Origin: Ardenticatenales bacterium
Lineage (GTDB): Bacteria > Chloroflexota > Anaerolineae > Ardenticatenales > Ardenticatenaceae
NCBI GenBank assembly: GCA_020634795.1
Contig: JACKAZ010000005.1
Coordinates: forward strand, 62,001-126,000
Length of the DNA: 64,000 nucleotides
Direction: 5' to 3'
A program made the translations under genes and the position numbers. The notes beneath the pieces were generated by a model, which saw only the letters and a list, made by a program, of their open reading frames with translations, was not told the DNA's origin and searched no databases. Of this stretch, positions 24,807 to 33,514 are shown piece after piece (position 1 is the stretch's first letter; each line of letters opens with the position of its first letter).

Positions 24807-26942
24807 ATGAACCCGCTAACCCGCCGCGACTTTTTACGCTTGCTGCCCGCTGGCACCGCCGCCGCGTTGCTGGTGGGATGTGGCCGTGCGGAAGAGAGTG
24901 CCCTGCCGACCGTCGTGCCCACCCCCGACGCCCTTTCCCCCGAATATACGGCCCGTGATTTCCTGAGCGCGTGGCAGCAGGGCAATTATGATGCCATGCA
25001 CGCCTTCCTGACCGAAGAGGCGCAGACACGCTATCCGATCGACGATTTCGTCGGCTATTACCAGATGCTGAGCCGCGAGGCGACGCTCTACGAGATGGCG
25101 GCGACCGTGGTTGGGGCGGCCCGTTTGGACGCGACCACCGCCGCCGCCGACTTCGATGTCTCGTACAAGACACGACTAGCGGGGGACATCACGGCCCGAC
25201 CGCGGATACCGATGTATCTGAACGAGGCGAAGCAATGGCGAATTGCGTGGAGCCCCGCCATGATTCTGCCATCGCTCGGCGCGGACAACCGGCTGCGCAT
25301 GTTCCCGCGCACCTCCACACGGGGCGTGATCTATGACCGGAAAGGGCAGGTGATCGCCACGCAAGGGGCCGTTGTGACGCTGGGGGTGGTCCCGGGCGAG
25401 GTCGCGGATGCCGCTGCGGTCAACGGCCTGCTCAGCGAACTGCTCGGCCGCTCCGCCGAGGAGATCGGGGCCGAATACGCGGGCCAACCCGAGACGTGGT
25501 TCATCCCCATCGGTGATATCAGCTTCGAGGCCTCCCAAGCCAACTACGAGCGGCTGCAGGGGACGGCGGGCATTGCGTTGCGCGAGCGGGCTTCGCGCGC
25601 CTACCCCAAAGGGGCGACCGGTGCCCACCTGGTCGGCTACATCGGCACGGTCAGTGCCGAAGAGCTGTCCGCACTGGGCGAGCGGGGCTATCAAGAGAGC
25701 GATATCGTCGGCAAGATGGGGATCGAGAAGGGGGCCGAAGCGCTGCTGGCGGGGAAGAAGGGGGGGCGGCTGGCCGTCCTGTCGCCCGAGGGGGCGGAGG
25801 TGGAAACGGTGGCCGATGTGGCGGCGGTGCAGAGCCGGTCGCTCTACATGAGCATCGACTTCGATCTGCAACTGATGTGCGAAGAGGTGTTGGGCGAGCG
25901 CAAAGGCTCGATCGCGATTGCCGATGTGGCGACGGGCCAACTGCTGGCGATGGCGACTTGGCCCCGCTTCGATCCCAACCGTGTCTTGACGGACAACGCC
26001 TACCTTGTCGAGTTGGCGAACGATGCCAACCAGCCGCTGCTTAACCGGCCTGCCCAGGGGGCCTATCCCAGCGGCTCACTCTTCAAGATCGTGACGATGT
26101 CGGCGGGCCTGGAAAAAGCGGGGCTGCCCCGCACCGATCCCCATCTCTGCACTGGCGTGTGGACCGAACTGGGCTTCCCGATGGCCTGCTGGAAAGAATC
26201 GGGTCACGGGAACATCGATCTCTTTCACGGGCTGGAACAATCCTGTAACGTGGTCTTCTTCGAGACGGGGCAGAGTCTGTACGGCGTCGGGGAAACGGCC
26301 CTGCAGGAGATGGCGGCGACCTATGGGATCGGCCAGTTGACCGGCGTTCAGATGGATGAGAATCCCGGATTGCTGCCGGACCCGGCGTGGAAAGCCGCAG
26401 CGTTGGACGATGTCTGGGTCTTGGGCGACACCGTCAACCTGTCGATCGGTCAGGGCTTTTTGCAGACGACGCCGCTGCAGATGTTGCGTGTCAGCTTGGC
26501 GGTGGCGAGCGGATGGGTGCGCCCTCTCTCGCTGATCAGCAGCTTGGGCGACCCGCTCGGTGCGTCGGAGCCGGAGCCGCAGCCCACCCCCGACGCGCCG
26601 CCGTTAGCGGTCAGCGCGGAGCGGCTGGCCACGGTGCGGGAAGCGATGCGGGCGGTCGCCGTGCCACCCATGGGGACGGCCAGCGGCTCCTTCGGCGATT
26701 TCCCGATCCCGATTGCGGGCAAGACCGGCACCGCCGAAACCGTGCCGGGTCAAGACAGCCATGCGTGGTTTTCGGGCTACGCGCCCTACGACCAGCCCCA
26801 AATCGCCTTTGTGGGGATGGTGGAGTATGGGGGCGAAGGCTCTGGCACCGCCGCCCCCATGATGCGTGAACTGTTGAGGCGCTTCTACAACGTGGCCGCA
26901 ACGGAAGCGTCGACTACTGAAGAGGAAGCTCAAAGCGAATAG
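24807..26942 (+). CDS. Penicillin-binding protein (class B transpeptidase) with NTF2-like MecA-type domain
   Basis: A 711-residue lipoprotein transpeptidase that cross-links peptidoglycan outside the membrane. The N terminus has RRDFL, then a hydrophobic segment ending in the lipobox LLVGC, suggesting a Tat-exported lipoprotein. An NTF2-like MecA N-terminal domain (about 45-150) and a dimerisation domain (about 165-330) come before the transpeptidase. Active-site motifs are S424-L-F-K427, S479-C-N481 and K639-T-G. The ATG at 24807 begins the signal; the frame extends 37 codons upstream with no signal. Its 3' end overlaps the facing histidine kinase gene by 29 bases. Confidence 0.92.
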   Translation: MNPLTRRDFLRLLPAGTAAALLVGCGRAEESALPTVVPTPDALSPEYTARDFLSAWQQGNYDAMHAFLTEEAQTRYPIDDFVGYYQMLSREATLYEMAATVVGAARLDATTAAADFDVSYKTRLAGDITARPRIPMYLNEAKQWRIAWSPAMILPSLGADNRLRMFPRTSTRGVIYDRKGQVIATQGAVVTLGVVPGEVADAAAVNGLLSELLGRSAEEIGAEYAGQPETWFIPIGDISFEASQANYERLQGTAGIALRERASRAYPKGATGAHLVGYIGTVSAEELSALGERGYQESDIVGKMGIEKGAEALLAGKKGGRLAVLSPEGAEVETVADVAAVQSRSLYMSIDFDLQLMCEEVLGERKGSIAIADVATGQLLAMATWPRFDPNRVLTDNAYLVELANDANQPLLNRPAQGAYPSGSLFKIVTMSAGLEKAGLPRTDPHLCTGVWTELGFPMACWKESGHGNIDLFHGLEQSCNVVFFETGQSLYGVGETALQEMAATYGIGQLTGVQMDENPGLLPDPAWKAAALDDVWVLGDTVNLSIGQGFLQTTPLQMLRVSLAVASGWVRPLSLISSLGDPLGASEPEPQPTPDAPPLAVSAERLATVREAMRAVAVPPMGTASGSFGDFPIPIAGKTGTAETVPGQDSHAWFSGYAPYDQPQIAFVGMVEYGGEGSGTAAPMMRELLRRFYNVAATEASTTEEEAQSE

Positions 26943-28194
26943 TCGTGCCGTGCCCTTCTTCGCTGCTGGCGTAAATTTCCCCCCCATGTGCTTCGACGAT
27001 CCGTTGCGCGATCGCAAGGCCCAGCCCCGAGCCGCCCGTCGAACGGCTGCGCGACTTCTCCCCACGATAGAACTGGTCGAAGATGTAGGGCAGATCGTCC
27101 TTGGGAATCCCCTGACCATTGTCGCTGACCATGACAGCGACCGCCTCAGGGTCGGCGGTGGATAGTGCCTCGATACAGACGTTCCCCCCTGCGGGGGTGT
27201 AGCGCAGCGCATTGCTTACCAGATTGCTCAAGACCCGCTCAATCCGTCCGCCATCGACCGAAAGGGGGGGGATATCGGGATCGACCTTGCCCGACAGACT
27301 AATTTGTGACTGTTTGGCGATGGCTGTGAACGATTCGATCGTGTCGGAGATCAGATCCCCCAAATCGACCGGTTGGCGGACCAGCGGCATGCCGAGGGTG
27401 TCCAACTGGGCCATGTCGAAAAGATCGTCGACCAGTAGCGAAAGCGTTTCGACTTGACCTTGCGCATTGCGAAGATAACGCTCCTCCGTCGCCTTGTCCT
27501 CAACCAGATCGTCCTGAAGGGCGTCCAGCATGGCGCGCAGCGAGGCAAGGGGGGTGCGCAAGTCGTGGCCCACCCAGGCGACGAAACTGCGACGCAACTG
27601 CTCCGTTTCGCGCCGACTGGCGTCGGCCTGCTCCAGTTGCTCGGCCATATCGTTGAAGGTGTTGGCCAAAGCCGCCACTTCGTCACGCCCCTTGACCGGA
27701 ACCCGCACCTCCAGCTTCCCTCTTGCGATTTCCTGCGCCGCACGGTTCAAGCGCGACACTTCCCCCGTCATCGATTCGGAGATGAAGTAACCGAAGGAGA
27801 TGGCGACCCCACTCGCGAAGACGAGCAGGACGGTGGTGGTTTGCAGATCGTGGTCGCTTAGCATTAGCCGCGCAGTCACCCAGACGTTGAAGAAGGTCAG
27901 CAGGCTGGAGAGGATGTAGCCCGCCATCAGCGCGAAGCTCAGCCGAGGGGCGTAGCGAAAGAGGCCGGTGCGATGGAGGACGTAGGCCAGCGCTACCGAG
28001 GCAGCGGCGGTCATGCCCAAGAAAAAGGCCATCGTGCGGAACTGCTCGGCGTCGGGATTGAGCAGCGCGTTCCCAACCAGCAACGTCGCTCCGAACGCGA
28101 TGGTGACGCCCAAGATAAAGCGCGCATGAAGCAGAAGGCTGGATGGCACTGTAACTTGATTATTCATAGGGATTGTCTCGCGGTTCATGTTCAT
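26914..28194 (-). CDS. Sensor histidine kinase
   Basis: A 426-residue membrane sensor kinase. Four hydrophobic segments lie in the first 150 residues with little extracellular sequence. They are followed by HAMP (RLNRAAQEIARGKLEVRVP...), the dimerisation helix with the phosphorylated His in VGHDLRTPLASLRAM, and the ATPase domain (N box LSNLVSNALRYTP, G1 SDNGQGIP, G2 GSGLGLAI). The ATG at 28194 overlaps the TGA of the response regulator (ATGA), so the two are translationally coupled. The facing PBP gene hints at cell-envelope sensing, but no target site is visible. Confidence 0.93.
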   Translation of the reverse strand: MNMNRETIPMNNQVTVPSSLLLHARFILGVTIAFGATLLVGNALLNPDAEQFRTMAFFLGMTAAASVALAYVLHRTGLFRYAPRLSFALMAGYILSSLLTFFNVWVTARLMLSDHDLQTTTVLLVFASGVAISFGYFISESMTGEVSRLNRAAQEIARGKLEVRVPVKGRDEVAALANTFNDMAEQLEQADASRRETEQLRRSFVAWVGHDLRTPLASLRAMLDALQDDLVEDKATEERYLRNAQGQVETLSLLVDDLFDMAQLDTLGMPLVRQPVDLGDLISDTIESFTAIAKQSQISLSGKVDPDIPPLSVDGGRIERVLSNLVSNALRYTPAGGNVCIEALSTADPEAVAVMVSDNGQGIPKDDLPYIFDQFYRGEKSRSRSTGGSGLGLAIAQRIVEAHGGEIYASSEEGHGTTIRFELPLQ

Positions 28195-28880
28195 GGCTCG
28201 AACTTGTACCCCACGCCCCACACGGTCTGTACGTAGCGGGGCTTTGACGGGGCCTCTTCGATCTTCTCTCGCAAGCGACGAATATGAACCGTAACTGTAC
28301 TCGCATCGATGTAATCGTTCAAGCCCCAGACCAAGTCGAGCAGTTGGTCGCGAGTAAAGACTTGGCGCGGATGACGGGCGAAGACCCAGAGCAGATCGAA
28401 TTCGGTAGCCGTCAAGCTCTTCGATTTGCCCCCGATCATCACCGTGCGCTGTTTCGGGTCGATTTGCAGATGGCCAACCTCCAGCGGTTGGGGGTCGCTG
28501 TCCACCAGTTTGGAGCTGGTGCGTCGCAGCACCGCTTTCACGCGGCTGACCAGCTCGCGGGTGCTGAAGGGCTTGGTGACATAATCATCCGCGCCCATAT
28601 CCAAGCCCGCCACGCGGTCGGCCTCGGTTTTTCGTGCCGTCAACATGATGATCGGGGTGTCACTGTTGGTGCGGAGCCAGCGGGCGATCGATTCGCCACT
28701 GACCTCCGGTAGCATCAAGTCGAGGATCACCAGATCGGGCAACGACGATTCGAGATGCGCCATCGCCTCGTTCCCGTTGGTCGCAGTTGCGACATCGTAG
28801 CCTTCGCGCTCCAAATAGAGCGCCACGACTTCCCGGATGCTCGGCTCGTCTTCAACAACAAGGATCGATTGTTGTCCCAT
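28191..28880 (-). CDS. OmpR-family response regulator
   Basis: A 229-residue regulator. The receiver domain has the acidic pocket (VVEDEP), the phospho-acceptor Asp in LVILDLMLPEVSG and the Lys in VTKPF. The C-terminal winged helix includes LTATEFDLLW and VTVHIRRLREKIE, ending YVQTVWGVGYKF. The ATG at 28880 has GGAGGAG close upstream. It forms an operon with the histidine kinase. Confidence 0.95.
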   Translation of the reverse strand: MGQQSILVVEDEPSIREVVALYLEREGYDVATATNGNEAMAHLESSLPDLVILDLMLPEVSGESIARWLRTNSDTPIIMLTARKTEADRVAGLDMGADDYVTKPFSTRELVSRVKAVLRRTSSKLVDSDPQPLEVGHLQIDPKQRTVMIGGKSKSLTATEFDLLWVFARHPRQVFTRDQLLDLVWGLNDYIDASTVTVHIRRLREKIEEAPSKPRYVQTVWGVGYKFEP

Positions 28881-29023
28881 ATCTCCTCCCACCGTTTGTT
28901 GGAGACGGTACTCTAACAGTCGAATATTACGCAGCTATTTCATCAACGCAGAACGTGGATGAGAGCGGCTTGCTTTTCAGGTGGGGGGCTGTTGCGCTTG
29001 TTGCTGCTGTCAAGGGCGCTGGT

Positions 29024-29094
29024 GAACGCAGAACGCAAAACGCAGAACGCAGAACAAACGGCAACGCAGAACGCAAAACGCAAAACGCAGAACG
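29024..29094. repeat. Tandem heptamer array, AACGCAG/AACGCAA family
   Basis: About ten heptamers AACGCAG or AACGCAA with one AAACGGC break, in the 335-base gap between the response regulator and MurJ. Same family and orientation as 588-730. The rest of the gap shows no gene. Confidence 0.85.
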
Positions 29095-29227
29095 ATTCCA
29101 TCATACGGAACGGAATAGTCAATCTTTTGATTGGGCACAGCTTTGCCAAGCCCTACACCCACACATCGTCATGCGTTACTTTCATCCTCCGTGTTGCGCA
29201 TTGGCGCATGATGGCTCCATTCTCCCT

Positions 29228-30853
29228 TCATCCCCCCGCTCGGCCCCGGACCTTGGCCACCACGAGCGCGGCGATGCGTTGCGCTTCTTCGATGCGGAGC
29301 AGCACTACCGCCCCCCCGTAGACGACGGCGCCGACGAGCGCGGGCGCCAGCACGGCCAACACGCGGCCCCCCATCGTGGGCGGCGCTGCGGGCAAAGTGG
29401 CGAGCGTCGCCCAGACCGCGCCGCCCATCGCCGCCGACGCGATGAGGAGCCGCGGCAACAGGCCGCGGAAGGCCCCGCCGCGCAGCCCCCCGTAGCGCCG
29501 TTGAACGAGGTAGAGCATGGTAAGGGCGTGGAAGGTGTGCTGGGCCACGTTGGCCCAGATCAGCCCGGCCATTTGCAGCCGTGCCAGTAGCGGAACCGCC
29601 ACGGCCAGATAGACCACGATCGCCCCGATGCCCACCAGCGCGGGGGTCAATGTGTCCTGCCGCGCATAAAAGGCGAAGATCAGCACTTGGTCGATGGCCG
29701 CAAAGCTCAGACCCAACAGGTAGAGCCGCAACGCGCCGCTGACCGCCACCGTGTCCGATATCGCAAAACTACCGCGCTCGTAAATGAGCGCCACGGCGGG
29801 CTGTGCCAAGACGAAAAGGCCAATCGCCGCCGGAATGATCAACACCAAAACCATTCGCAACCCCAACTGCAAAGTGCTGCGGTAGCCCGCTTCGTCCAGT
29901 CGCGCGGCGGAGCGCGACAGATCGGGCAAGACGGCGAGTGAAACGGCTGCCGCCACTAACCCCAGCGGCAACTGGATCAGCCGCGTGGCATAATCCATCC
30001 AGGCAATGGTTTGGCTCGCCTTCGTGGTCGAGGCCAGATTGCGGTCAATCACGGTGCCAGCCGCTGCGACAATCACCGACAAGGCGACGGGTATGAACAG
30101 CTTGACGATGCGCCGGATACCGGGATCGCGCCAAAATGCGCCGAGCCGTGGTCGCAACCGCACATCGCGCAGATCGGGCAGCAGCAGCAGCAGTTGCATC
30201 ACGCTGCCCAATACCACCCCCAACGTCAGCCCAATTACCCGTCCTTGCCCCTCGAATCCGCGACTGAGCAGAACCGCGCCGAGGATCACCCCGAAGTTGT
30301 AGATGGCCGCCGCGAAGGCGGCGAAATTGAAGCGTTTCAGGGCATAGAGTAGCCCCGTCAGCGAGCCGCTGATCCCAAAGAAGAGGATAGAGGGGGCAAC
30401 AACGCGGATCAACTGCGCGACCAGCGCCTGCTGCTGCGCATCGTAACCCGACACGAGCAGCCGCGCGATCTGCGGTGCGAAGAGCGCGACGAGTCCAGCG
30501 ATGAGCGACAATACCACAACGGCCAAAGTAATAAAGAGGCTGGCCAATCGCCACAAATCCGTGCGATTGTCACGGTCAGCGTAGCCACTGAAAACGGGGA
30601 CCAGCGCCGACGAAAGTAGTCCACCGATCAACATGTCGTAGATCAGGGTCGGCACCAGCGCGGCCACCTTGAAGGCGTTCGCCAACTCGCCCGTGCCGAA
30701 GTAGGCCGCGATCACGCTTTCGCGCACCAGCCCCAGCAGGCGACTGGTGATATTACCGATGCCGATCACGCCCGCCGACCGCACAATCCCCCGCCGTCCG
30801 CCAGTAGGGAGCGGGGCGTCGGTCGATGGTGAGTCAATATTCGTGTCGATCAT
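29228..30853 (-). CDS. murJ: Lipid II flippase MurJ (MviN)
   Basis: A 541-residue polytopic membrane protein of the MATE-like MOP superfamily, with about 14 helices. It flips lipid-linked peptidoglycan precursor to the outer face. Family hallmarks include the N-terminal GIGNITSRLLGLVRESVIAAYFG, the loop FKVAALVPTLIYDMLIGGLLSSALVPVF read in parts, and LYERGSF-like LIYERGSFAI. Length is typical. A basic N-terminal leader precedes helix 1. Transcribed alone. Confidence 0.95.
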   Translation of the reverse strand: MIDTNIDSPSTDAPLPTGGRRGIVRSAGVIGIGNITSRLLGLVRESVIAAYFGTGELANAFKVAALVPTLIYDMLIGGLLSSALVPVFSGYADRDNRTDLWRLASLFITLAVVVLSLIAGLVALFAPQIARLLVSGYDAQQQALVAQLIRVVAPSILFFGISGSLTGLLYALKRFNFAAFAAAIYNFGVILGAVLLSRGFEGQGRVIGLTLGVVLGSVMQLLLLLPDLRDVRLRPRLGAFWRDPGIRRIVKLFIPVALSVIVAAAGTVIDRNLASTTKASQTIAWMDYATRLIQLPLGLVAAAVSLAVLPDLSRSAARLDEAGYRSTLQLGLRMVLVLIIPAAIGLFVLAQPAVALIYERGSFAISDTVAVSGALRLYLLGLSFAAIDQVLIFAFYARQDTLTPALVGIGAIVVYLAVAVPLLARLQMAGLIWANVAQHTFHALTMLYLVQRRYGGLRGGAFRGLLPRLLIASAAMGGAVWATLATLPAAPPTMGGRVLAVLAPALVGAVVYGGAVVLLRIEEAQRIAALVVAKVRGRAGG

Positions 30854-31024
30854 GGCTTTGATGCGTTGGGTGGCTGTTGTGAGTTAAGGCGTTGAGAGTT
30901 GAAGAAGTACAACCTTGATATGAGGGTCAACGAGCTTGCCATTCGCCAATCACCACAAGCTGTGCTGTTTCTCGTGTCAACGCTTCTCGTTTGAATGATA
31001 GTCGCGATGGAAGAAGAGGCGAGA

Positions 31025-31053
31025 TTGGTGCTGTCGAGGGCCGCTTCTATAAT
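31025..31053 (+). promoter_or_regulatory. Sigma-70-type promoter of rusA
   Basis: -35 TTGGTG (31025-31030), 17-base spacer, perfect -10 TATAAT (31048-31053). Transcription would start near 31060, leaving a leader of under 20 bases that still contains the AGGAGGGAGG ribosome site. Confidence 0.8.
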
Positions 31054-31076
31054 TGCGGCAAGGAGGGAGGCCAACG

Positions 31077-31496
31077 ATGGATGCAGTGCGCTGCACGCTG
31101 CCCCTGCCGCCGGGGGTCAACAACCAATACGTCACGCTGAAGAATCGGCGGCGGGTGCTGAGCCGCGAGAGTCAGCGCTGGAAGGATGCCGCGCGCCGCG
31201 AGTTAGAGGTGATGCGCTTCGACGGTCGGCTGAGCGAAGCCTTCGTGGCGCGGGCGCAGCGCGGCTACCTCAGCCTTTTCGTCGATTTCTACTTCGAGTC
31301 CCCGCTGCGCCGCGATTTGGACGGCGGTTTGAAGATTTTGCAGGACACGATCTGCGAAGCGCTGGCGCTGAACGACAACCGCGTGGTCGATATCCATCTG
31401 GTGAAGCGGATCGCGCCGCTCAACCCGCGGGTCGAGGTACAGATCGAAGCGTTGGACGATTGGCAGTTCGACGAGGACTATGTCGTACTCGACTGA
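31077..31496 (+). CDS. rusA: RusA-family Holliday junction resolvase
   Basis: A 139-residue endonuclease that cuts four-way DNA junctions, usually as a dimer. The RusA core RRDLDGGLKILQDTI followed by ALALNDNRVV contains the three conserved acidic residues and the Lys seen in Escherichia coli RusA (DLDN..K, D, DD). The ATG at 31077 follows AAGGAGGGAGG. It overlaps the downstream amidase gene by 17 bases. No phage genes lie nearby, unlike many rusA copies. Confidence 0.88.
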   Translation: MDAVRCTLPLPPGVNNQYVTLKNRRRVLSRESQRWKDAARRELEVMRFDGRLSEAFVARAQRGYLSLFVDFYFESPLRRDLDGGLKILQDTICEALALNDNRVVDIHLVKRIAPLNPRVEVQIEALDDWQFDEDYVVLD

Positions 31497-32319
31497 TGGC
31501 GCGGCGTCGGCGCGTCGGCAATGGCTGGATCGCCTTGCCGTGGCCGCGGTGGCCGCCATGGTGATGCTCATCGCATGGGCGGGGCTGAACGGTGCCCCCG
31601 CCGCGCCCCCCGCCATGATGATCGCCGCGCTGAGCACCGCCACCGCCACGCCCCCCATCGACACCAGCTTGCCTGAAATCATCGTGCCGACCGCGCGCCC
31701 CAGCGCCAGCCCCACGTCCACGGCGTCGCCCACGCCCTTCGTCACCTCCACGCCCCTTGCTACGCCCACCCCCACGGCCCCCAACGTCGCCTTCATCGTC
31801 GGCCACCGTGGCAACGACAGCGGGGCGATCTGCGAAAACAACCAGTACGACGGTCTCTACGAGGTCACCGTGACGAGCGATGTGGCGGCGCGGCTGGAAG
31901 CGACGCTGCTCGAAGCGGGGTACGCCGTAACGCTGTTGGATGAATTCGACCCTCGGCTGGACGGCTTGACTGCCGACATGTTGCTCTCGCTCCACGTCGA
32001 TTCCTGCGTGGACTGGAAAGGGGCGACCGGCTACAAGGCATCCCGCTCCAGCGACAGCAGCATCCCTGAGATCGAGGATCGGCTGATCGCCTGCATCGAC
32101 GAACATTACCCCGCCGCCACGGGTCTGGGCTATCACCCCACCTCCATCACCCAGCACATGACCGACTACCACGCCTTCCGTCAAGTTGCACCTGATACCC
32201 CCGCCGCCATCATCGAACTCGGTTTCCTCTACAACGACCACGAGCTGCTCACCGCGCGCCAAGCGGACATCGTTGAAGGGCTGCGCCGCAGTGTCGATTG
32301 TTTCTTCGGACGGGAGTGA
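31480..32319 (+). CDS. Membrane-anchored N-acetylmuramoyl-L-alanine amidase (Amidase_3)
   Basis: A 279-residue cell-wall hydrolase. One N-terminal membrane helix or uncleaved signal (about 18-38) and a Thr/Pro/Ser linker lead to an Amidase_3 domain from about residue 100. Zinc-site residues: His in VGHRGND, a Glu in LYEVTV, His in LSLHVDSC and the catalytic Glu in AIIELGFLYN. It cleaves the amide between N-acetylmuramic acid and the stem peptide. It overlaps the 3' end of rusA in another frame, so translation is probably coupled. Confidence 0.9.
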   Translation: MSYSTDGAASARRQWLDRLAVAAVAAMVMLIAWAGLNGAPAAPPAMMIAALSTATATPPIDTSLPEIIVPTARPSASPTSTASPTPFVTSTPLATPTPTAPNVAFIVGHRGNDSGAICENNQYDGLYEVTVTSDVAARLEATLLEAGYAVTLLDEFDPRLDGLTADMLLSLHVDSCVDWKGATGYKASRSSDSSIPEIEDRLIACIDEHYPAATGLGYHPTSITQHMTDYHAFRQVAPDTPAAIIELGFLYNDHELLTARQADIVEGLRRSVDCFFGRE

Positions 32320-32806
32320 GGGAGCAGAGCGCTGACAACAGCCCCCACCCCGCGCCATGCCATTCCCACACCGCGTCCCCCCACGCATGTAGGGGCGGGT
32401 TGCTTCGCAATGCATCCCTTGCACCTTGCACCTCGCGTCCCCCCACGCATGTAGGGGCGGGCACAAGGCCCGCCCGCCACGACGGCCAGCAGATTCTCTG
32501 TTGAAGCCGCCCCTCCAATAGTCCCTCGTCGGCGGGAAAGGCAACGTTCCGTTGTAAGGCCTGTGGCCGCGCATCGGACTTGGTCTTCCTCACGGCGAGG
32601 GATGGGGTTGAAGGACTGATGATGTTTACAGCGCCCTATCCAGCTTATGGACATGCGTCAGAAGGGGAGCTGATATTTTCGACCTGTTTTTAGTCTGCTC
32701 GCGGGTCTGATTTTGAAGCGCTCAAGTAGTCAAGCGTGCCCTTCGCGCTATCTTCCATGCCGCCACGACCCCGCCCTACGCCGCCCGGCAGCGCGGACCC
32801 CATGCA
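32320..32806. other. Intergenic with direct repeats, no gene seen
   Basis: Nearly 490 bases without a credible gene. It holds the duplicated 28-base GC-rich unit described separately and two TTGCACC heptamers between its copies. The stretch 32500-32806 shows nothing recognisable. Confidence 0.5.
32373..32480. repeat. Duplicated GC-rich intergenic repeat with hairpin
   Basis: A unit CGCGTCCCCCCACGCATGTA followed by GGGGCGGG occurs twice (near 32373 and 32436). The second copy continues into GGGCGGGC-acaag-GCCCGCCC, a stable hairpin. Between them lie two TTGCACC heptamers, complementary to the GGTGCAA array at 59327. Confidence 0.75.
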
Positions 32807-32845
32807 AAAGCGCCACGATGATCGCATCGCGGCGCTTTGTTTTTT
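32807..32845. terminator. Hairpin terminator
   Basis: Stem AAAGCGCC / GGCGCTTT with inner CGATG/CATCG pairing (32807-32838), followed on the plus strand by TTTGTTTTTT. It sits just past the stop of the minus-strand SCP2 gene and blocks transcription coming from the left. On the minus side it is followed by only TTTT. Confidence 0.75.
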
Positions 32846-32863
32846 ACGCTGACCGACGGCGGG

Positions 32864-33187
32864 TTAGGCCGGAATCTTGAACCAGTTCTGCATCGCCATC
32901 AAGACCGGCAGCTCGCCGTTGGCGGTGAACTTGCGCATCATGAAGGCGACCGCCCCGTTCTCTTGACCCGTGGCGATCCGCTTCCACAGCTCCGAATCAC
33001 TGTTGATCGTCACGTTCGGGTCGTCGGCCTGACCTTCGCCCGTCGTGACCGCGCCGTCCCGCACCGTCAGGTAATAGCTGCCCGCATCCTCGCCGCTGAA
33101 CTCGAACTGGATCGTCTTGTCCACGCCCGCAATCGCCTCCGAATCGGCATAGTTGGGCATCTCTCTCATCAATTCCTGAATCTTCAT
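32864..33187 (-). CDS. SCP2 sterol-binding-domain protein
   Basis: A 107-residue protein made of a single SCP2 domain. The typical alternation is seen: TIQFEFSGEDAGSYYLTV, then DPNVTINSDSELWKRIATG and a C-terminal MMRKFTANGELPVLM helix. Such stand-alone domains bind hydrophobic ligands in the cytoplasm; the ligand is unknown. The ATG at 33187 has GAGAGG six bases upstream. Monocistronic, with a good promoter at 33239-33266. Confidence 0.9.
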   Translation of the reverse strand: MKIQELMREMPNYADSEAIAGVDKTIQFEFSGEDAGSYYLTVRDGAVTTGEGQADDPNVTINSDSELWKRIATGQENGAVAFMMRKFTANGELPVLMAMQNWFKIPA

Positions 33188-33238
33188 CCTCACCCTCTCT
33201 GAATAATCATCCTGTGGCGCACTGCGTCATGCTTCGTG

Positions 33239-33266
33239 ATTATAGGATGAATCGGTAGGAAACCAA
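33239..33266 (-). promoter_or_regulatory. Promoter of the SCP2 gene
   Basis: On the minus strand: -35 TTGGTT (33261-33266), 16-base spacer, perfect -10 TATAAT (33239-33244). The rest of the 327-base gap (to 33514) shows no gene or repeat. Confidence 0.7.
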
Positions 33267-33514
33267 ATGGGCGTTTGGCCAAGGGTGCCCTCAAGCCTTG
33301 TGCAGTGTTGGTGAGAGGCTCGATCCCGTTGAGGACGCTAGGGGCATTAGGACCCCTCGCAACCCATGAGGAACAACGCTGGAAGGACTAGGTTCTCATT
33401 CGCCATGGGTGGTTGTGGGATGCCACTGGATCCCCACGCCGTCCGCCGATTCCCGCTGTCGCCACCCTGTGTCATACTTCGCGCCTCCAGCGACGCGCAT
33501 AGAATGGATCTCTG

